A stretch of 64,000 bases of DNA from Lepidodermella squamata (GCA_047495785.1 JBLDXI010000020.1:62001-126000), one strand, 5' to 3'; counted from the stretch's first letter, positions 23,904 through 36,616 are shown. Program-made: numbers and translations. The notes: generated by a model not told the origin, from the letters alone.

Positions 23904-26900
23904 ATGCCGATTAAAGTATTTATGGTAATACCAGATGATTCCGTACGAGGAGTCTTACAAGAGCGATGGAAACAAGCAGAAGAATCACTAACACAGGCTG
24001 GCGAAGGTTTCTCAATTGTCCGTATCTCCTGCGTTGATGTTTTGAAACTGGGCAAAACCACTTCATACTCTCATGAACACATTTTTGTTCTCTCACAATT
24101 TGAGGGTAGAGCATTTGATCACCTCGTTTCACTCGGTTGCAGAGTCTACGGGGCTCCTTGCGTTCTCCAATGTCTCGATAAACGTCGGTCGCTACCTAGG
24201 AGAACGCCAATTTATGCGCTCATTCTACCCGAGATTGTAGTTTGCTGTTCGGGTCTCGAGAGAGACTTGCGCGATCGCATTTTCAAATACGTTCATTGGC
24301 TTGGCGGTGATCACAAATTGGATCTAACTGCCGATGTTACTCATCTAATTACGAATAAGGTTGGCAGTGCCAAATATTCAGCCTTCATACGGTTGAACAA
24401 ACCAATAGTGTCGTCTGTTTGGATCGAAGAATTATGGCATTTATCAGAATCTCAGTACCCTATTCCGGAAGCTACGATTCAGAAAACGATATCCAATGCT
24501 GCTTTGCCGGCTTTCGCGGGACTTGTTGTATGCTCATCTGGATTTCGCGACGAGGAGAGGAAGTTTTTCAAAATGAGCGTCGAGAAGCACGGCGGAGTAT
24601 TTAGTGGCCAACTGAGGCAAAACGAATGTACTCATTTGATTGTTCGAGAGCTATTTGGTGACAAATACGACGCTGCTTGTCAATGGGGAAACATTAAAAT
24701 TGTCGCACCTGCTTGGCTATTTGATTCAGTGCATGCCGGTTGTTGTCTGCCCGAGGAAAATTATGTTTATTATGGCCCACGAAATGCAAAGCCTGGAGAA
24801 GTTGCCGCCACTCAAGCAGCTGAAATTCTCGAAACAACGAAAGCTAATGGCGAATTTAAGGAAATGCAATCGAGAGCAGTAGTTACCTCATTCATGAATA
24901 ACTGCTCTATTTACATACACAACTTGCCATCTCCGTTGTCTGAAGAGCTTAGAAAAATGATCATATCTGCTGGGGGAATGTGCGTTGCCGAGCCTCTTGA
25001 CATGGTTACCCACGTTGTTGCTACAGAACATGACATGAATGAAGCTTATGCAATAGTTAGCAATCATTGCTCGTTGGCTCACGTTGTCACTGCTGACTGG
25101 GTTCGATTTTCTTATGCTGCCCAGAAGATCGTAGCCGAGGCAAATTTCGAGCCAACAGTGAAAAAATCGGCATTGAACGCTACGTTTGATGATGAAAAGA
25201 CCAACTGCACAATAGTTTTGGCAGAAAACACTTTCCATTTAAATGAAGAAAAAGCTACTGAACCAGTTGTGAAATCCGCAGCTGACGTGAAATCGCTCGA
25301 TCCTCGAAAAATAGGTTTAGATGGCTTCAAAGTCAAGAGCGAGCGTAACTCCGAAGTGTTCAATATCTTGAAGAGAATTGACTGTGAACTGATTCACGTG
25401 GCACCCACCACCCCTTCGAGTGCTATCGATCTGATGATCGTGCCTTTCGGCCAGGCTCCGTCGCCGTCAGCTGAGCGTTTGATCCAAAGTGGCGTCCCGG
25501 CAGTAAATACATTGTTTCTCGAGGTGCTCAAAATGGGTCTCGATCGATACGCAAAAATGCATAAGCACAATTCTTCTAGCCAGCCAATTCGAAAATTGAT
25601 TCCTGATTTGGATGAACAGCTCGGAAATCCTTTCGTGAAAATTCTGAATCCGGTAGTTGCGTGCTTGGAAAGCTGTTGCATTACTTTGACTGGATTTGAT
25701 CAACCCGATCGTACTTTCCTAGTTCGATTGGTCATCGCGCTCGGGGCAGCTCATCAAGAACTGTTCGCCAGGTCAGCAACAAGTGCCAATTCAATGCAGC
25801 TACAGCGATCAACTCATTTGATCGGCGCGAAGGCTAGTGGTGAAAAATATGAAAAGGCCAGACAATGGCAAGTTCCCGTTTTGCAATCAGCGTGGTTATT
25901 GGAGTGCTGGAAAACGGGAAAACGTGCCAACGAGGTCGAATATCTGCTGCAGCCTGCATTAAACACGACCTTGAACGAAACAAAATTCACTGCTGATAGA
26001 TCTGTTCTCAATGCTACCAAGGTCATGGAAAACGAAAGCAATTTATCGAGAACTAATCCTCTCGGTTCGCCTCCCTTTGTTTCAGCGCCGAAAACCCCCA
26101 TTACACCAGGAGCGGAGGAGAAATCTTCAATAAGCCGTCGGTTAGATGCAATCTTGGCGGCTTCTAAATCTGGCGATGGAAGTGCAATAGCTAGCAGAAT
26201 TCGACAGAATTGTCGCCCTTCTCCAGTAAAAACACCAAAAACTCCGTCCCTGCATCACGAACATGCGAATTTTGTAGCGCCGAGTAGACCTCTGGTCAAC
26301 TACGGCGTGGAAGCGTCACAATCTCTGCAGGTTATGTGGGGTGAAGACGGAGCATCGAGCAAATTTTCCATCGGCTACGAGCGTATAGACGAAGAGCCGT
26401 CATCTGGACCAGTGCGGCTCAAAAGTTTAACTTTGGTTGAAGATGCTATGTCGAGTCCGAATACCAGCTTGGTAAACAATTGTGACACCTCAGGCCATCC
26501 GAAATGTAGCCCATTGTTGAATTCTAATGGAAACAGCAACAGCGAACCAATGCCAATAAGGGCACCCGATGCTGTTGTGGTGCGCAGCGCAACCTCATTT
26601 CCTATTGATCGGAGACATTGTGCCAATAATGCAAATTTGGAGGCCAGCATGACTGGAAATTCGCGTTCACCGCCTGTTTTCCAGTTCACGGGATTGACTC
26701 CGTCAGAGCGAGACGACGCTGCTGCTTTGTTCGAGCGGCTTGGTGCTAAAGTTGTCGCCACGCAAATAACGTCAATGACAGAAGGCCACATGGCGACCAG
26801 TCTAACCGACTCGCCTATAGAGGCATCGTGTACTCATCTGATTGTTGCCGAGCCGAGTAGAACGCAAAAGTTTCTCTCGGGAATAGCAAGTGGAAAGTGG

Positions 26901-28329
26901 CTGTTACACCGATCGTACATTGATGCATGTCGGATGGAAAATCGGCTCGTCGAAGAATTGCGATTCGAATGGGGCTCCGATCGCTGCGCTGAACCTCCTC
27001 CGTCGTCTTGTAAAGGTAGTTACTCGTACCTAGCATTTATTTTTGGGGCATTATCCGGTCTAATTAATGAAGCGTGGTATTGGTTGAAAAATGTTGATTA
27101 TATAGTTACCCAAGTTGAATTGATCTTCACAAACTTAGCGGAGTAAGTGCGTGATTGGTCTGTGCCAGTCAATCGAAAATTAAATTTATTTTATTTTTAT
27201 TTAAAGAGCCATAACGCCCAGAAGAGGACAGCTCAGACAAGTGATCAATAGAAATGTAAAGACAACAACAAAATTGAAAATCGAAATAGCATAAATAGTA
27301 GACTGATCGGGATCACTATCGAAATCAATGCGATGATCAACAATAAATCAATACGACAATAAAACAATAAAAACAATAAGAAAATACAAAAATAACCGGC
27401 TAGAATAGAAGACATGAATGAAGGTGTTGGCGGTGAACTGGAAGGTCGTCATGATTTGTGTGGCGTGTGGAATGCAACATTGCGCCTCTTTGCTGCGTTT
27501 TGTGTTTGTGTGGTTTATGGTTGAAAGTTGAATCTGCTGTAGTCATTCGCTATATCTAAATGGAGAGATAAGAGGCAGCAAGGGGCCGTAAAATTGCGGT
27601 GCTCAGCTAGAAGCTGCCTCATTTTCAAGTGTGATGTGATGAAAAATCGCACTCTACTCTCTATATTTTTCAGGAAATATTGCACTAGCAAAGCGCTTGG
27701 CAGCAGCGGCTCACCGTTGGCGTATTCGACTTTCCGGTACAAATCAGAAGGCGTTCAGCGATTGGCGCGTCATTCTGCTGATAGGAAACCCACAGGTTGA
27801 GCTGAGTTTCAAACAGATTCTTATTGCTGGAGGTGCAACGATCGTAACACTGCCCCCCGATTACTCTGCGCCCTCAGCTGCATCGTTCACACATTGGCTA
27901 GTCGAACCCGGTATCACCCAAGTATTGGCTTCTCAAGTCCAGACGTCGAATCAAGGTTCACCTGCTCGCCCGGCACGAATTCAAACCTTGCGTCGTTCTT
28001 TTGACTGCCTGCTTAAGTATATGTCTCTGTGTGGTGGCCCCGAGCCTCCAACGGGCGGCGGTTGCGTCGTGCGGCACGATTACCTACAAAGCTACTTGCT
28101 TGAAGATCCTATTCCTAGCGTCCGGCAGCAGCTGGTTAGTTGCAGTCTATTGCAGATGCAACTGCCTAGTCTTTCAGTCACAAACTCGCCAGGTCGCAAA
28201 ACTTCTTCCACAGTTCTGGCTCCTAAAAACGTTGCTCAGCAAAGCGACCCATCGGAAAGTTACGTTCATGCCGATAAACGCTTGAGGACTGTTTACGCAT
28301 CAAACACTGCCAATCGGCCGATCAAGTAA
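23904..28329 (+). CDS. TOPBP1: TopBP1 / Mus101 homologue, multi-BRCT checkpoint scaffold
   Basis: TopBP1 links DNA replication start to ATR activation through tandem BRCT phosphopeptide-binding domains. The CDS is two exons, 23904-27015 and 27674-28329, giving 1255 residues, comparable with invertebrate Mus101 proteins. At least six BRCT repeats are visible by their conserved tryptophans: Trp173 (VWIEELW), Trp271 (AWLFDSV), Trp399 (DWVRFSY), Trp664 (AWLLECW) and Trp999 (KWLLHRSYIDAC). The last repeat is encoded by exon 2 (WRVILLIG, then GGATIVTLP). A low-complexity Ser/Pro linker spans about 700-910. Trp812 in it (QVMWGED) may belong to an ATR-activating segment, which is inference. The 658-bp intron carries a LINE 3' end. 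The coding sequence of exon 1 is unusually long and uninterrupted. An acceptor-like TATAG three bases before the ATG suggests a spliced 5' UTR. Confidence 0.93.
27190..27345 (-). mobile_element. 5'-truncated LINE 3' end in the TopBP1 intron
   Basis: About 150 bp nearly identical to 46,108-46,258 and in the same orientation. Read on the minus strand it ends in a TTTAAATAAAAATAAAAT-type tail, as expected for a LINE 3' end. No coding part remains. Confidence 0.8.
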
Positions 28330-29421
28330 CTGACTGCTCAATTTTTGTTTCAAATCACATTCTTGCATTTGTTTTACGATGATATTTGAAAAAGTTTTTC
28401 ATTGATGATCTGACGTAATGCTTTGTTGCCTCCAGTCTTTTTTTTTTACGATAAAGCAGTATCTATAAAAATGATGCAATTCTTCAATAGTTATTATTTA
28501 TGATTTCGTTTTTTTAATTTAGAGTGATATTAATTTTTAAAACATAGCTATAGCTGAGATGCGAATCAAATAATCGAGATTTGAAGAAGATGGATCCCAA
28601 TCAACAAGCATACCATATACCATACTGTGAGTCACATATTTTGCATTACAGTTTCCTGTCGCCCTTAGATAACTGGCCTAATATGTAATATGTTCAAGGC
28701 AGACTTGGCGATTTATTTATGTGATCTATGTGTAATTGTATATGGTGTGTGGCAAAATTAAGCCGAGGCATTTTGCATAAGAGCGGGGCCGAAGCCCTTT
28801 TTCTGATGGTAGGGCATTTCCTCTAATAGACTGTAGCCAACTGTCCACCCTTTGGTCGCCGCCGGTTTTCTCCGCGACTCTACTTAGGAAAGCACTCATA
28901 TTCGTTGTTTTGATCATTTTAGGCGTTGAAACGGGTCAATCTCTTTTGAGAGGCTGGCAAGTAAAAGTTAGAGGCGTCTTTTTCTTTCTCATCCCTGATC
29001 TCTAGATTTCTGATGGCTAAACGACCGAAGACGTCGTGAAAGCCAATGAACTATGCGTTTGCCAAGATGAGCGTAGGCTTGTTGTTTTTCTATCACATTT
29101 CGACCAGCTTGTATTATCAAGTGCGTGGGATCCTAGTAGAAGAACATCACTGGGTTGTAGTTGTATGTTGTTTTCACTACGCACGCGTCAAATAGTTATG
29201 AACCGAATCCAGGAGTTGTTGCCGTGCTCCAGGTTGCCGCGAGATTTCTCTCATAGTCATAGTTGTCATGATGTTCCCTGCTGGACTTTTTTATCTCTCC
29301 GCTTCTCGCGCGCGCTCTATAGCTAGCTCGGCCGCCAAGTGAACAAACGGTTATAATTATTGCCTTAGTAGTGTGCCGTTCGCAATATTATTTGCGGCCA
29401 GTGCGGTCGCCTAATGAAACA
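28330..29421. other. Intergenic between TopBP1 and Staufen
   Basis: About 1.1 kb containing the TopBP1 3' UTR and the Staufen 5' flank. No separate gene is supported. Confidence 0.5.
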
Positions 29422-32400
29422 ATGAAATGTGACGAATTTTTTTGTGTTTCTTTGCTTCCAAAAGTTTACCAAAATTCGCCGTCTCAAACAGCGCTGTCGC
29501 AGCCGGCCGCGCAGCAGCAGCAGCAGCAGCAGCAACGACCCGGCGCCTCTTCTTCGGCCTACTTCCAGCCGATTTCTTCGGCCCCTGACTCGGCCGTCAT
29601 GCGCTCGTCGCAGCCCTCGCCAAGCCAGAGCCTTTATTCGCGGATCGTTGCTCCTGCGAGCCCCGCGCCCATCAACCGCGTCTTCCTCCCCCAACAACAG
29701 TTAGTGCAGTCCCCTGGGGTTATACAGCAGCCGTCAAATCTGAGTTCCTCCACTAACTCAACCAATTCTGGCTGGTACGGGCGCTCGACGCCGCAATCGA
29801 ATAGCAGCGCAAACTCGGTGGTGGAGTTTGTCACCGACGTTGGGCTGTCCTCGTTTTACACTACATCGTCACAACAGCAACAGCAGCAACAACAAAATCA
29901 GCACCAGCATCGTCCTCATAACTCGCATATGATCATCGACAATAATGGAAGTGTAAATTTTCATTCCAACTTGCCACCGCGCATCCAAGATCGCCAAGAA
30001 CGCCAGTTCTTCCAAATAGCCCAGTCGCTGCGGCAGCAGCAACAGACACAACAGCAGCAACCCATTCATCAAGAACAGATGCATGGTGCTGCAATTTTTG
30101 GCGCGCCGTCCTCAGATTTTCGTCATGCCATTGTCGGACGCGACTATTCTAACAACGGGCCGCGCATGCCCCGCCGCCCTGTTACGGCTAAGCATCTGAA
30201 CTCCACCCACAATGAATCTTCGACGTCGTTTGGATGGTCCAACGGCGCCGATGAACTGGGTGCGAATCTGAAGACACCTATGAACCTCGTTGTGGATCTG
30301 GCGAAGAGGCATAACGTAAGTGTTGACTATCAGACAGCTTCAGAACGGCTTGCAGACGCCCTCGGCACTACAAAAATCTACACTGTGTGCCTGCGTCTCG
30401 GCGACGAGCAGCACTTCGGCATAGGCAACACCGTACAACGCGCTCAGCAGAATGCAGCTCAAGCTGCACTGCGATCTTCAAGCTACGTCTCGTCACCGAA
30501 ATCGCTTTCTAGTAAGCCGGATCCAAGCCAGCACGGGATGAGGCGGTCGAAGCAGATGGGTGACACGAAGCAATCAGGTGTGCAGCCGCAGCAAACAACT
30601 CCGGTCGTGCCCAACAATCGTGAGGCGTCGATGACGCCTACGGTGGAACTGAATGCGCTGGCAATGAAGTACCGTTTGAAAGTCGACTACGACGACCAAC
30701 AACTAAGGCGCCCGGCACTGGTGCAGGGCAGGCAAACGCTCGTAAATGTCTTCATAGCAACGTGCAAAATCGGTGAGCACCGCTTTCCCGGAGAGGCCCA
30801 GACGCGCAAAGACGCCCGCCAAGCCGCTGCCCGTGCGGCTTTGCATTACTTCAAGGACAAAAGCGCTGACGAGTTGCTGGCCGTTGGCGTTGGCACTCCC
30901 CCTAATCTGCAATCTGAAGTTTCCCAAATTTACGATTTCGCAGCTCGTCGCGGCTTACCTGTGCATTTTCAAGTCGATATTGACCAACCTCCTCCTGACC
31001 AGACCTTTGTCACAGTATGCACCCTCGGCAGCGCGGACACCGGTGGCGAGGTTAAATCACTTGGCCGTGGCCGGTCAAAAAAGGAGGCTAAGCAGCGGGC
31101 GTGCATCGAAATGCTGCAAAAGATTCGATGCTTTCAAATGACTTCGCATGCTTCTTCTCCGTTGAATAATAATCTCGGGCTCGAGAGCTCATGTCATATC
31201 GACGCAATGCGCGGCAACCAGTTTGCCGTTGTGCCGAACTGGCGACCGGCAGGGCCTCGCAGACCGCAGAACTCCAATCAGTTGCGGCTAGGACTTGCAT
31301 CCTCTTCGAAACCCACGCTGTCTGAAATTTCCGAGCCCAACTTTCTGCTGGAACTCAATCCTATTAGTCGCCTCTTTCAGATCTTTCAAGCGAAGAAAAA
31401 CGGGGTACTGCCTGTTTTTGAAGATATTCCGTTAGGACCGAGCGGCGACCAAGGTGTGTTATATCGCCTTTCAAGTTATTTTGCTCTTATTATAGTTTTC
31501 TTTGTTTTAGCTCATGCTTCATCCAGCGATGAGAAGCCCGTGACCTCAGAGCAACAGCAAGATTCAGTACAGCGACCTCCTAGCGACTCTAAGATAAGCG
31601 TGCAGCCTACCGAAGATGGAAAATACGTTTTGTTACTCTCTGCGCCTGATGCCCCGGCTCCTCTCGATCCTAGCCAAGGCGCTCAGAAGAGCGCTGCTGG
31701 GCGCTTGAAGCGGGGCAAGTTTTTGGTGCGATGTACTTGCGGAGATAAATCTGTAACAGCCGAAGCTCGAAACCAAAAGGCCGCGAAGGCCGCCGCTGCA
31801 ATCGAAATGCTGAAACTGCTCAATTACAATGTGCCCGCTCCACCGCTATCGCCGTTAACTCCGCCTCCACTGCTCGACCCGAATGACCCTGATTCTGTTC
31901 AGTACCGACAGCGCGGGCGGTCCAAAAGCAATCGGCCTCCTCACGAAGGCGACGAAGCGGTTTCGAAGAAACAACTTGACAGAAAGGCGGCGCGGGACGC
32001 AGTGCAAATTTTCTTTCACCCTGCACTGTTCGCCCCGCCCAAATCGAGTTCGCTCAATCCCTCGAGTCTACTGACCGCCAACGATCTCTTAGGCAAAAGC
32101 GACAAGTCTTCCGCGCCTGATGATATCACCAGTGCCGATATCACAATTATCGCCAAAAAATTGAAAACACTCAAGCAAATAACGTCGGTCAAAGACCTGC
32201 TTGACGTTGCAGACGAGGTGAGACATTAATCAGGAATAATTTCCTCTCTAATTTAGGTATTTTTCTCATAATATTACGATGCTGATATAGTATTGAAACG
32301 TGTTTTCGATATCTTTCTTTATTTCAAATTATTTCACTCCTTATCAAATGTCGATATGCAAATTGCTCACAAATGAAGGACGATTCTGCGTAATAGAAGT

Positions 32401-32870
32401 TCAAACTATTAATACAGCTAAGAAGTGTCTCAAATTTTACGCTTAATTTGTTTTTGTAGATTGGCGCAGAAAAATTAGCGAAGCTGAGTCTTCCTCCATC
32501 TGAATGCCAAGAAGAACTAATACCCACGCCGAATTTCCTCAAACTGCAGTTTCTGTGTGCACTTGCCGGACGCGCACCGACGGTTACGCGAAAACAGAAC
32601 AACAACTCCCACCTTGTATTCGTAGACCTAGCTGATGCGTTATTCTGCGGTGAAGGTAGCACTAGTAACGAGGCGCTTGAAAGTGTAGCCTTGCGGCTTG
32701 TCGACAGTATCGCATCGACTGTTCTTCAAGTCGGTTGTTCGTCTGCGCCGCCTATTGGACCATTTACTGAGGAAGAGCTAACACCGCACCAGGCAGACCA
32801 AAGCGACCTAGAAGTTCTTCCTACCGCTCTTATGGTTAGCGAGCCGGCGGATCATGGGGAGTCAGAATAA
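29422..32870 (+). CDS. STAU: Staufen homologue, multi-dsRBD RNA-transport protein
   Basis: Staufen binds double-stranded regions of mRNAs for localisation and decay. Exons 29422-31453, 31511-32217 and 32460-32870 join in frame to 1049 residues. The N-terminal 280 residues are Gln/Ser-rich with polyglutamine runs. Four dsRNA-binding domains follow: about 284-350 (KTPMNLVVDLAKRHNVSVDY), 406-476, 498-568 (SEVSQIYDFAARRGLPVHF) and 643-784. The fourth begins NPISRLFQIFQAKK and ends with the ARNQKAAKAAAAIEML helix, a near match to Staufen dsRBD4, and it holds an insert of about 65 residues. The C-terminal exon is predicted from splice signals (GAG|GTGAGA to TTTTTGTAG). The start is uncertain, because 29,422 is the first ATG of the frame and a 5' exon may precede it. 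The 57-nt intron 1 has no stop and can be read through. Confidence 0.9.
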
Positions 32871-34315
32871 CGTTACTGCCATCTAATCTTACGCCACTGC
32901 TTTTGGATGCGTATGATCAAGAGGCGCTCATTTCCCAAAAACCAACGCAAGCGTATTCTTTCTGCTATTTTGTGATGGCTTTTTGTTTACGATCTGAGGC
33001 GCGACAAAACACAACTTTCGGAGTGAAAGGGCAACTTGCGATGCAATATTTCTAGCTTTGAAGGCGCTCGGTTGCCTCGTAACGCCCAGTTTCGCTCTCC
33101 GAAAAAGTATTTTGTTGCACCTTGTTTGATTTCTTGTTTGATACGTTGTGGGCGAGAAGCGAGAAAAAAGTTCTGCTGCCTTCACAAGTGCCGTTTATTA
33201 TTTTTGTGTTGACCTTCTTGAAATTCGACCGTGTCCCGCTGAAAGAAAACAGATGAATATTCTAGAGGCTGTCGTTAATAATATCCAGCGAACTGATAAT
33301 TTTGTGCGGTTGTAATCTGTTTGTGCCCTTGTAGAAGTCAAAAGTGTGTACCGAAAGCTTGGTCGTAACAAACTTGAATTCGTTTGACTGAAATCAAAGC
33401 ATGGCATCTGATGAGATTTCAGCGATTTGATTTGTGAATTACATCGACCATCATCGAGATTGCCTTAGTATGTTTTTACTAATGTTCATGCATTTTCAAC
33501 TCAATTCTTCTCCTTGTAACTACCCTGGCTTGATTGGTGGCATCAGATATTCGAGCGCTGAAATCTCGAATGCAAAACCACTTGTCACGGGCTGCTAAGG
33601 TTCGAAAAAATATTTCTCATTCGAAAAGTTTGCCAACGACCTCGCTTCCAGGCGTACTTTTGGCGCCAACTCGGCATCGACTAGCGACTTGATACAACTG
33701 TATAGCAGTATTCTACGGCAACAGGCAATCAACGAAACTTATCTTCCATCTTATATCCATGATAACTCGCCTTGTAGTGAAATTAATTGAATAGTAACTT
33801 CTTCAGTGCATATATGGTTAATAACAATGCCTAAATTTGGTCGCTGGATATTCTCGTTGTAAACAACTTCATGTCATTGTGTAATAACAATAAAATTTAT
33901 TAATTAATGTCAGTTAACGTTGTTTTTAAGTGGTTACAAGGTTCTGGTCCGCAGTGCAGGCTCTTGTTCGAAACTAGATTAACCTGAATACGTATATTTC
34001 TGCTTATATTTCGGTAACTCCGGTAATTCATATCATCGATAAAATCTGAGACACGCCATGAGAGAGTAACAATCTAACAGGTTTGTCTGCGGCGAAACCT
34101 GATAAAACAAATTAGAATCAGTGAGAGATCGATATGGCCAATCGCTCATGCTGGCACGCGCAAAAAAACACGCGACCGCGTCCGCTATCGCTTTGCGTCG
34201 CTCGCGTAACTGCATACGCTTAGATGCGATTCGATGCATAATGTGATTTTCTATCTAATGTGGATATTTTCATCTAAAATGCCCTATGTAACGTTATATA
34301 CTGTGGACCAAAATG
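32871..34315. other. Intergenic after Staufen
   Basis: 1.4 kb with the Staufen 3' UTR. No coding region, RNA gene or clear repeat found. Confidence 0.5.
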
Positions 34316-34562
34316 GGAATCTATGGAACGTAGGTAGACAGCTAAGTAGAATCGGCATCGAGGAATCCGATTTCGATATTTTGAAAAAGCCATGAATCTT
34401 CCAAACTTCCGATATTATCGATTTTCGAAAAGCGATACTGATTGATTTTCGAAATTTACCAATAGCTTTTCCAGTTTTCATTCAAATTTGGAAACAAATT
34501 CATATTCGGATTGCTCGATGCCGATTCTACTTAGCTGTCAACTTTACGTTCCATAGATTCCA
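34316..34562. mobile_element. Inverted-repeat element (MITE-like), about 247 bp
   Basis: About 45 bp at the left (GAATCTATGGAACGTA and on) is repeated in reverse complement at the right, including CTCGATGCCGATTCTACTTA. The interior has secondary inverted motifs (GATTTTCGAAA) and no ORF. Confidence 0.75.
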
Positions 34563-34731
34563 TAGAAATGAAAAAATTAAAGAACCCCGAGAAATCCGGT
34601 CCAGCCAGGTAAAACTCCGAAAATGACTGGAATGATAGGTCAAAAGTTCCTACTGCTAGGTCCCATTATGAGATTTATTCGATTTTCAACTAATTTGAAG
34701 TGAGGAAATGAATTATCAATACATAGAAAGC

Positions 34732-35431
34732 CTACCGTAAGCTGGTCTTACTTCGGACAAAAACGTGTTTTGGGGCTTAGTTTTTCAAGGAGAACGAATT
34801 TTTTGACGGACTTTATGTCAAAAGATGCGCCTTGAAAAACTGCATATTCTAGTATCAAATCCGGTAAACAAATAATTTTTCCCGTACAGGTATTAAAGGA
34901 AAACTGGTCCGGCTGACTTCGGACACAACTGGGGTAATTTCGGACAGCTCAGTGTGAATATTTAGATTGGGGCCAAAGTTCACATTAAAGCGAGATAAAA
35001 TTTGAGAGCAGATTTAAAGTAAAAAAATGAAAAAAAACAAAATGCATCAGAGGGATTCGAACCCTCAATCGTGAATTGTGCTCCCAACGCAGCTGCTGGC
35101 GCTGTTCTCACTGAGATATGGAATTTAAAAAAGTCAAGGTCGATTGGCATCTTTTTTAATTCTGGTCTTTGTAGTTTGAAGATATCCGAAATTAGCCGGG
35201 ACAAAATGGGTTTTCTAAAGCATTTCCTGATCAAAATTTTCGTTTTAAAACCCATTCCTCGCATAGATATCCGTTTTTCATGTTTCAGGTGTCATTTGAA
35301 AGACAAGACTCAGGGCTATCTTCTGCATTTTGAATGGCCTCCATATTCGCCCGGGTTGTGGAGGAATTTAATTTTAAAGTCAAAAGTGTCCGAAGTTACC
35401 CCGTCCGAAATTAGACCAGCTTACGGTATAG
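34732..35431. mobile_element. Non-autonomous DNA element with CTACCGTAAGCTGGTCT ends
   Basis: The left end, CTACCGTAAGCTGGTCTTAC, is mirrored at the right by TTAGACCAGCTTACGGTATAG. Both ends are followed inward by a TCCGAAGT/TTCGGAC-type motif that recurs inside (34,915-34,945 and 35,388-35,412). It contains a tRNA-like B-box. There is no transposase. Confidence 0.75.
35041..35120 (-). other. tRNA-like segment with B-box inside the element
   Basis: The minus strand contains GAGGGTTCGAATCCCTC, a perfect T-arm with an RNA polymerase III B-box, preceded by a D-arm-like ATCTCAGTGAGAA. I could not fold a proper anticodon arm or pair the acceptor ends. It is therefore a decayed tRNA or a SINE head rather than a working tRNA. 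Confidence 0.3.
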
Positions 35432-35826
35432 TTCCGCCGGTGTAATATTTTATAAAAAAAAACACAAATATGTGTAGGAAGCATATTTTGGCATCGGATA
35501 AAGGCAAACTTCATGTTCGACGCACATATCATCCACAAAAATTACAATTATGACACCGGTACAGCCATGATGAAAATGGCGATTGCGCAATAATTGCTCC
35601 CATCTCATTTTTTGTTTTTTTCAATCAGTGTGTAATTTGCGATGGTAGTACACATTGGCCATTAATCACACGTCTACCCACTTTTTTATCGATCACATAT
35701 ATATCCAGCATTATATCTGTGAAAGGGCATCAATTTTGAACACGAATTCATTTAGCCGCAATAATTTTTGTAACCTGTTACACCGGTGTACCTAACGGCT
35801 AATGTGGGGTAACTATCAGGTACAAG

Positions 35827-36616
35827 CATAGACATAATTTAAGATAGACTGACTACTCACGAGAAAACAGCGGAACACCATGGGTCGCAGATGTTCAGCT
35901 GAATCATGAAAAAAGGTCCGAATTTCGGTGGGAAAGTAAACAAAGAAGTTGATTTTTCTTCGATCGATTTCGTTTTATCAGCGCTGGTTCTCTCAATTTC
36001 GTTGTTGGAACCAGGAAGAGAATTATGAGAGGAACAAGATGGTTATTTTTTCGTGAAATTATGACTTTTTCAAATTGGTCGAAATGCATTTTATAGTTTT
36101 TGAGCCTGCAAATATAATGGGAAATCGACAAGAAGGAAAGTGAAATTGAATCGATTGTCGATGAATCTAAATGCGCCTGTGCGTGAGCTTTATTTTGAGC
36201 CCAAGTTTGACCTTCAACGATTTTTTACTGGATTTTAACAATTTTTTGAAGTTTTTCGGTGGGAAAATCCATTACTTTTGCTTGTTAGCAAAACAGACAC
36301 AAGCAAACGCGTGATTCATTCGCATGAATCTAAACCAGAAAAAAGCATGAACCTTGCGCATGAATCACATGTGTAGCCAAGATGTCCAAACCAAAAGTAA
36401 TGCTGTTTCCCACCGTAAAACTTCAAAAAATTGTTAAAATTCAGTAAAAAATCATTGAAGGTCAAGATTGGGCTCAGAAGAAAGCTAACGCCAAGCCGCG
36501 TTTAGAACCGTCGGCAACTGCTTCAATTTCGCTTTTAATCCTGTCGATTTTCGATTTTATTTGCAGATTTTTTAATTAAGAATCTTTTTAATTTATTTTC
36601 TTAAATTATGTCTATG
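35827..36616. mobile_element. Inverted-repeat element ending in CATAGACATAATTTAAGA
   Basis: The 18-bp end at 35,827 recurs in reverse complement at 36,599-36,616. Further inside, about 100 bp (36,187-36,285 against 36,389-36,485, with AACAATTTTTTGAAGTTTT) is again inverted. The whole 790 bp is a long interrupted palindrome without coding potential. The same end motif occurs near 2,961. Confidence 0.7.

Noticed and set aside
29365-29697. Arginine- and leucine-rich open frame on the minus strand
   Set aside because: It is the antisense shadow of the polyglutamine-rich Staufen N-terminus; CAG/CAA repeats give long open frames in other frames.
31454-31510. Apparent transmembrane segment in Staufen
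   Set aside because: It is translated intron sequence with GT and AG borders; removal restores dsRBD4 continuity. Kept only as a possible retained intron.
35041-35120. Functional tRNA gene
   Set aside because: Only the T-arm is good; the acceptor stem and anticodon arm do not pair.
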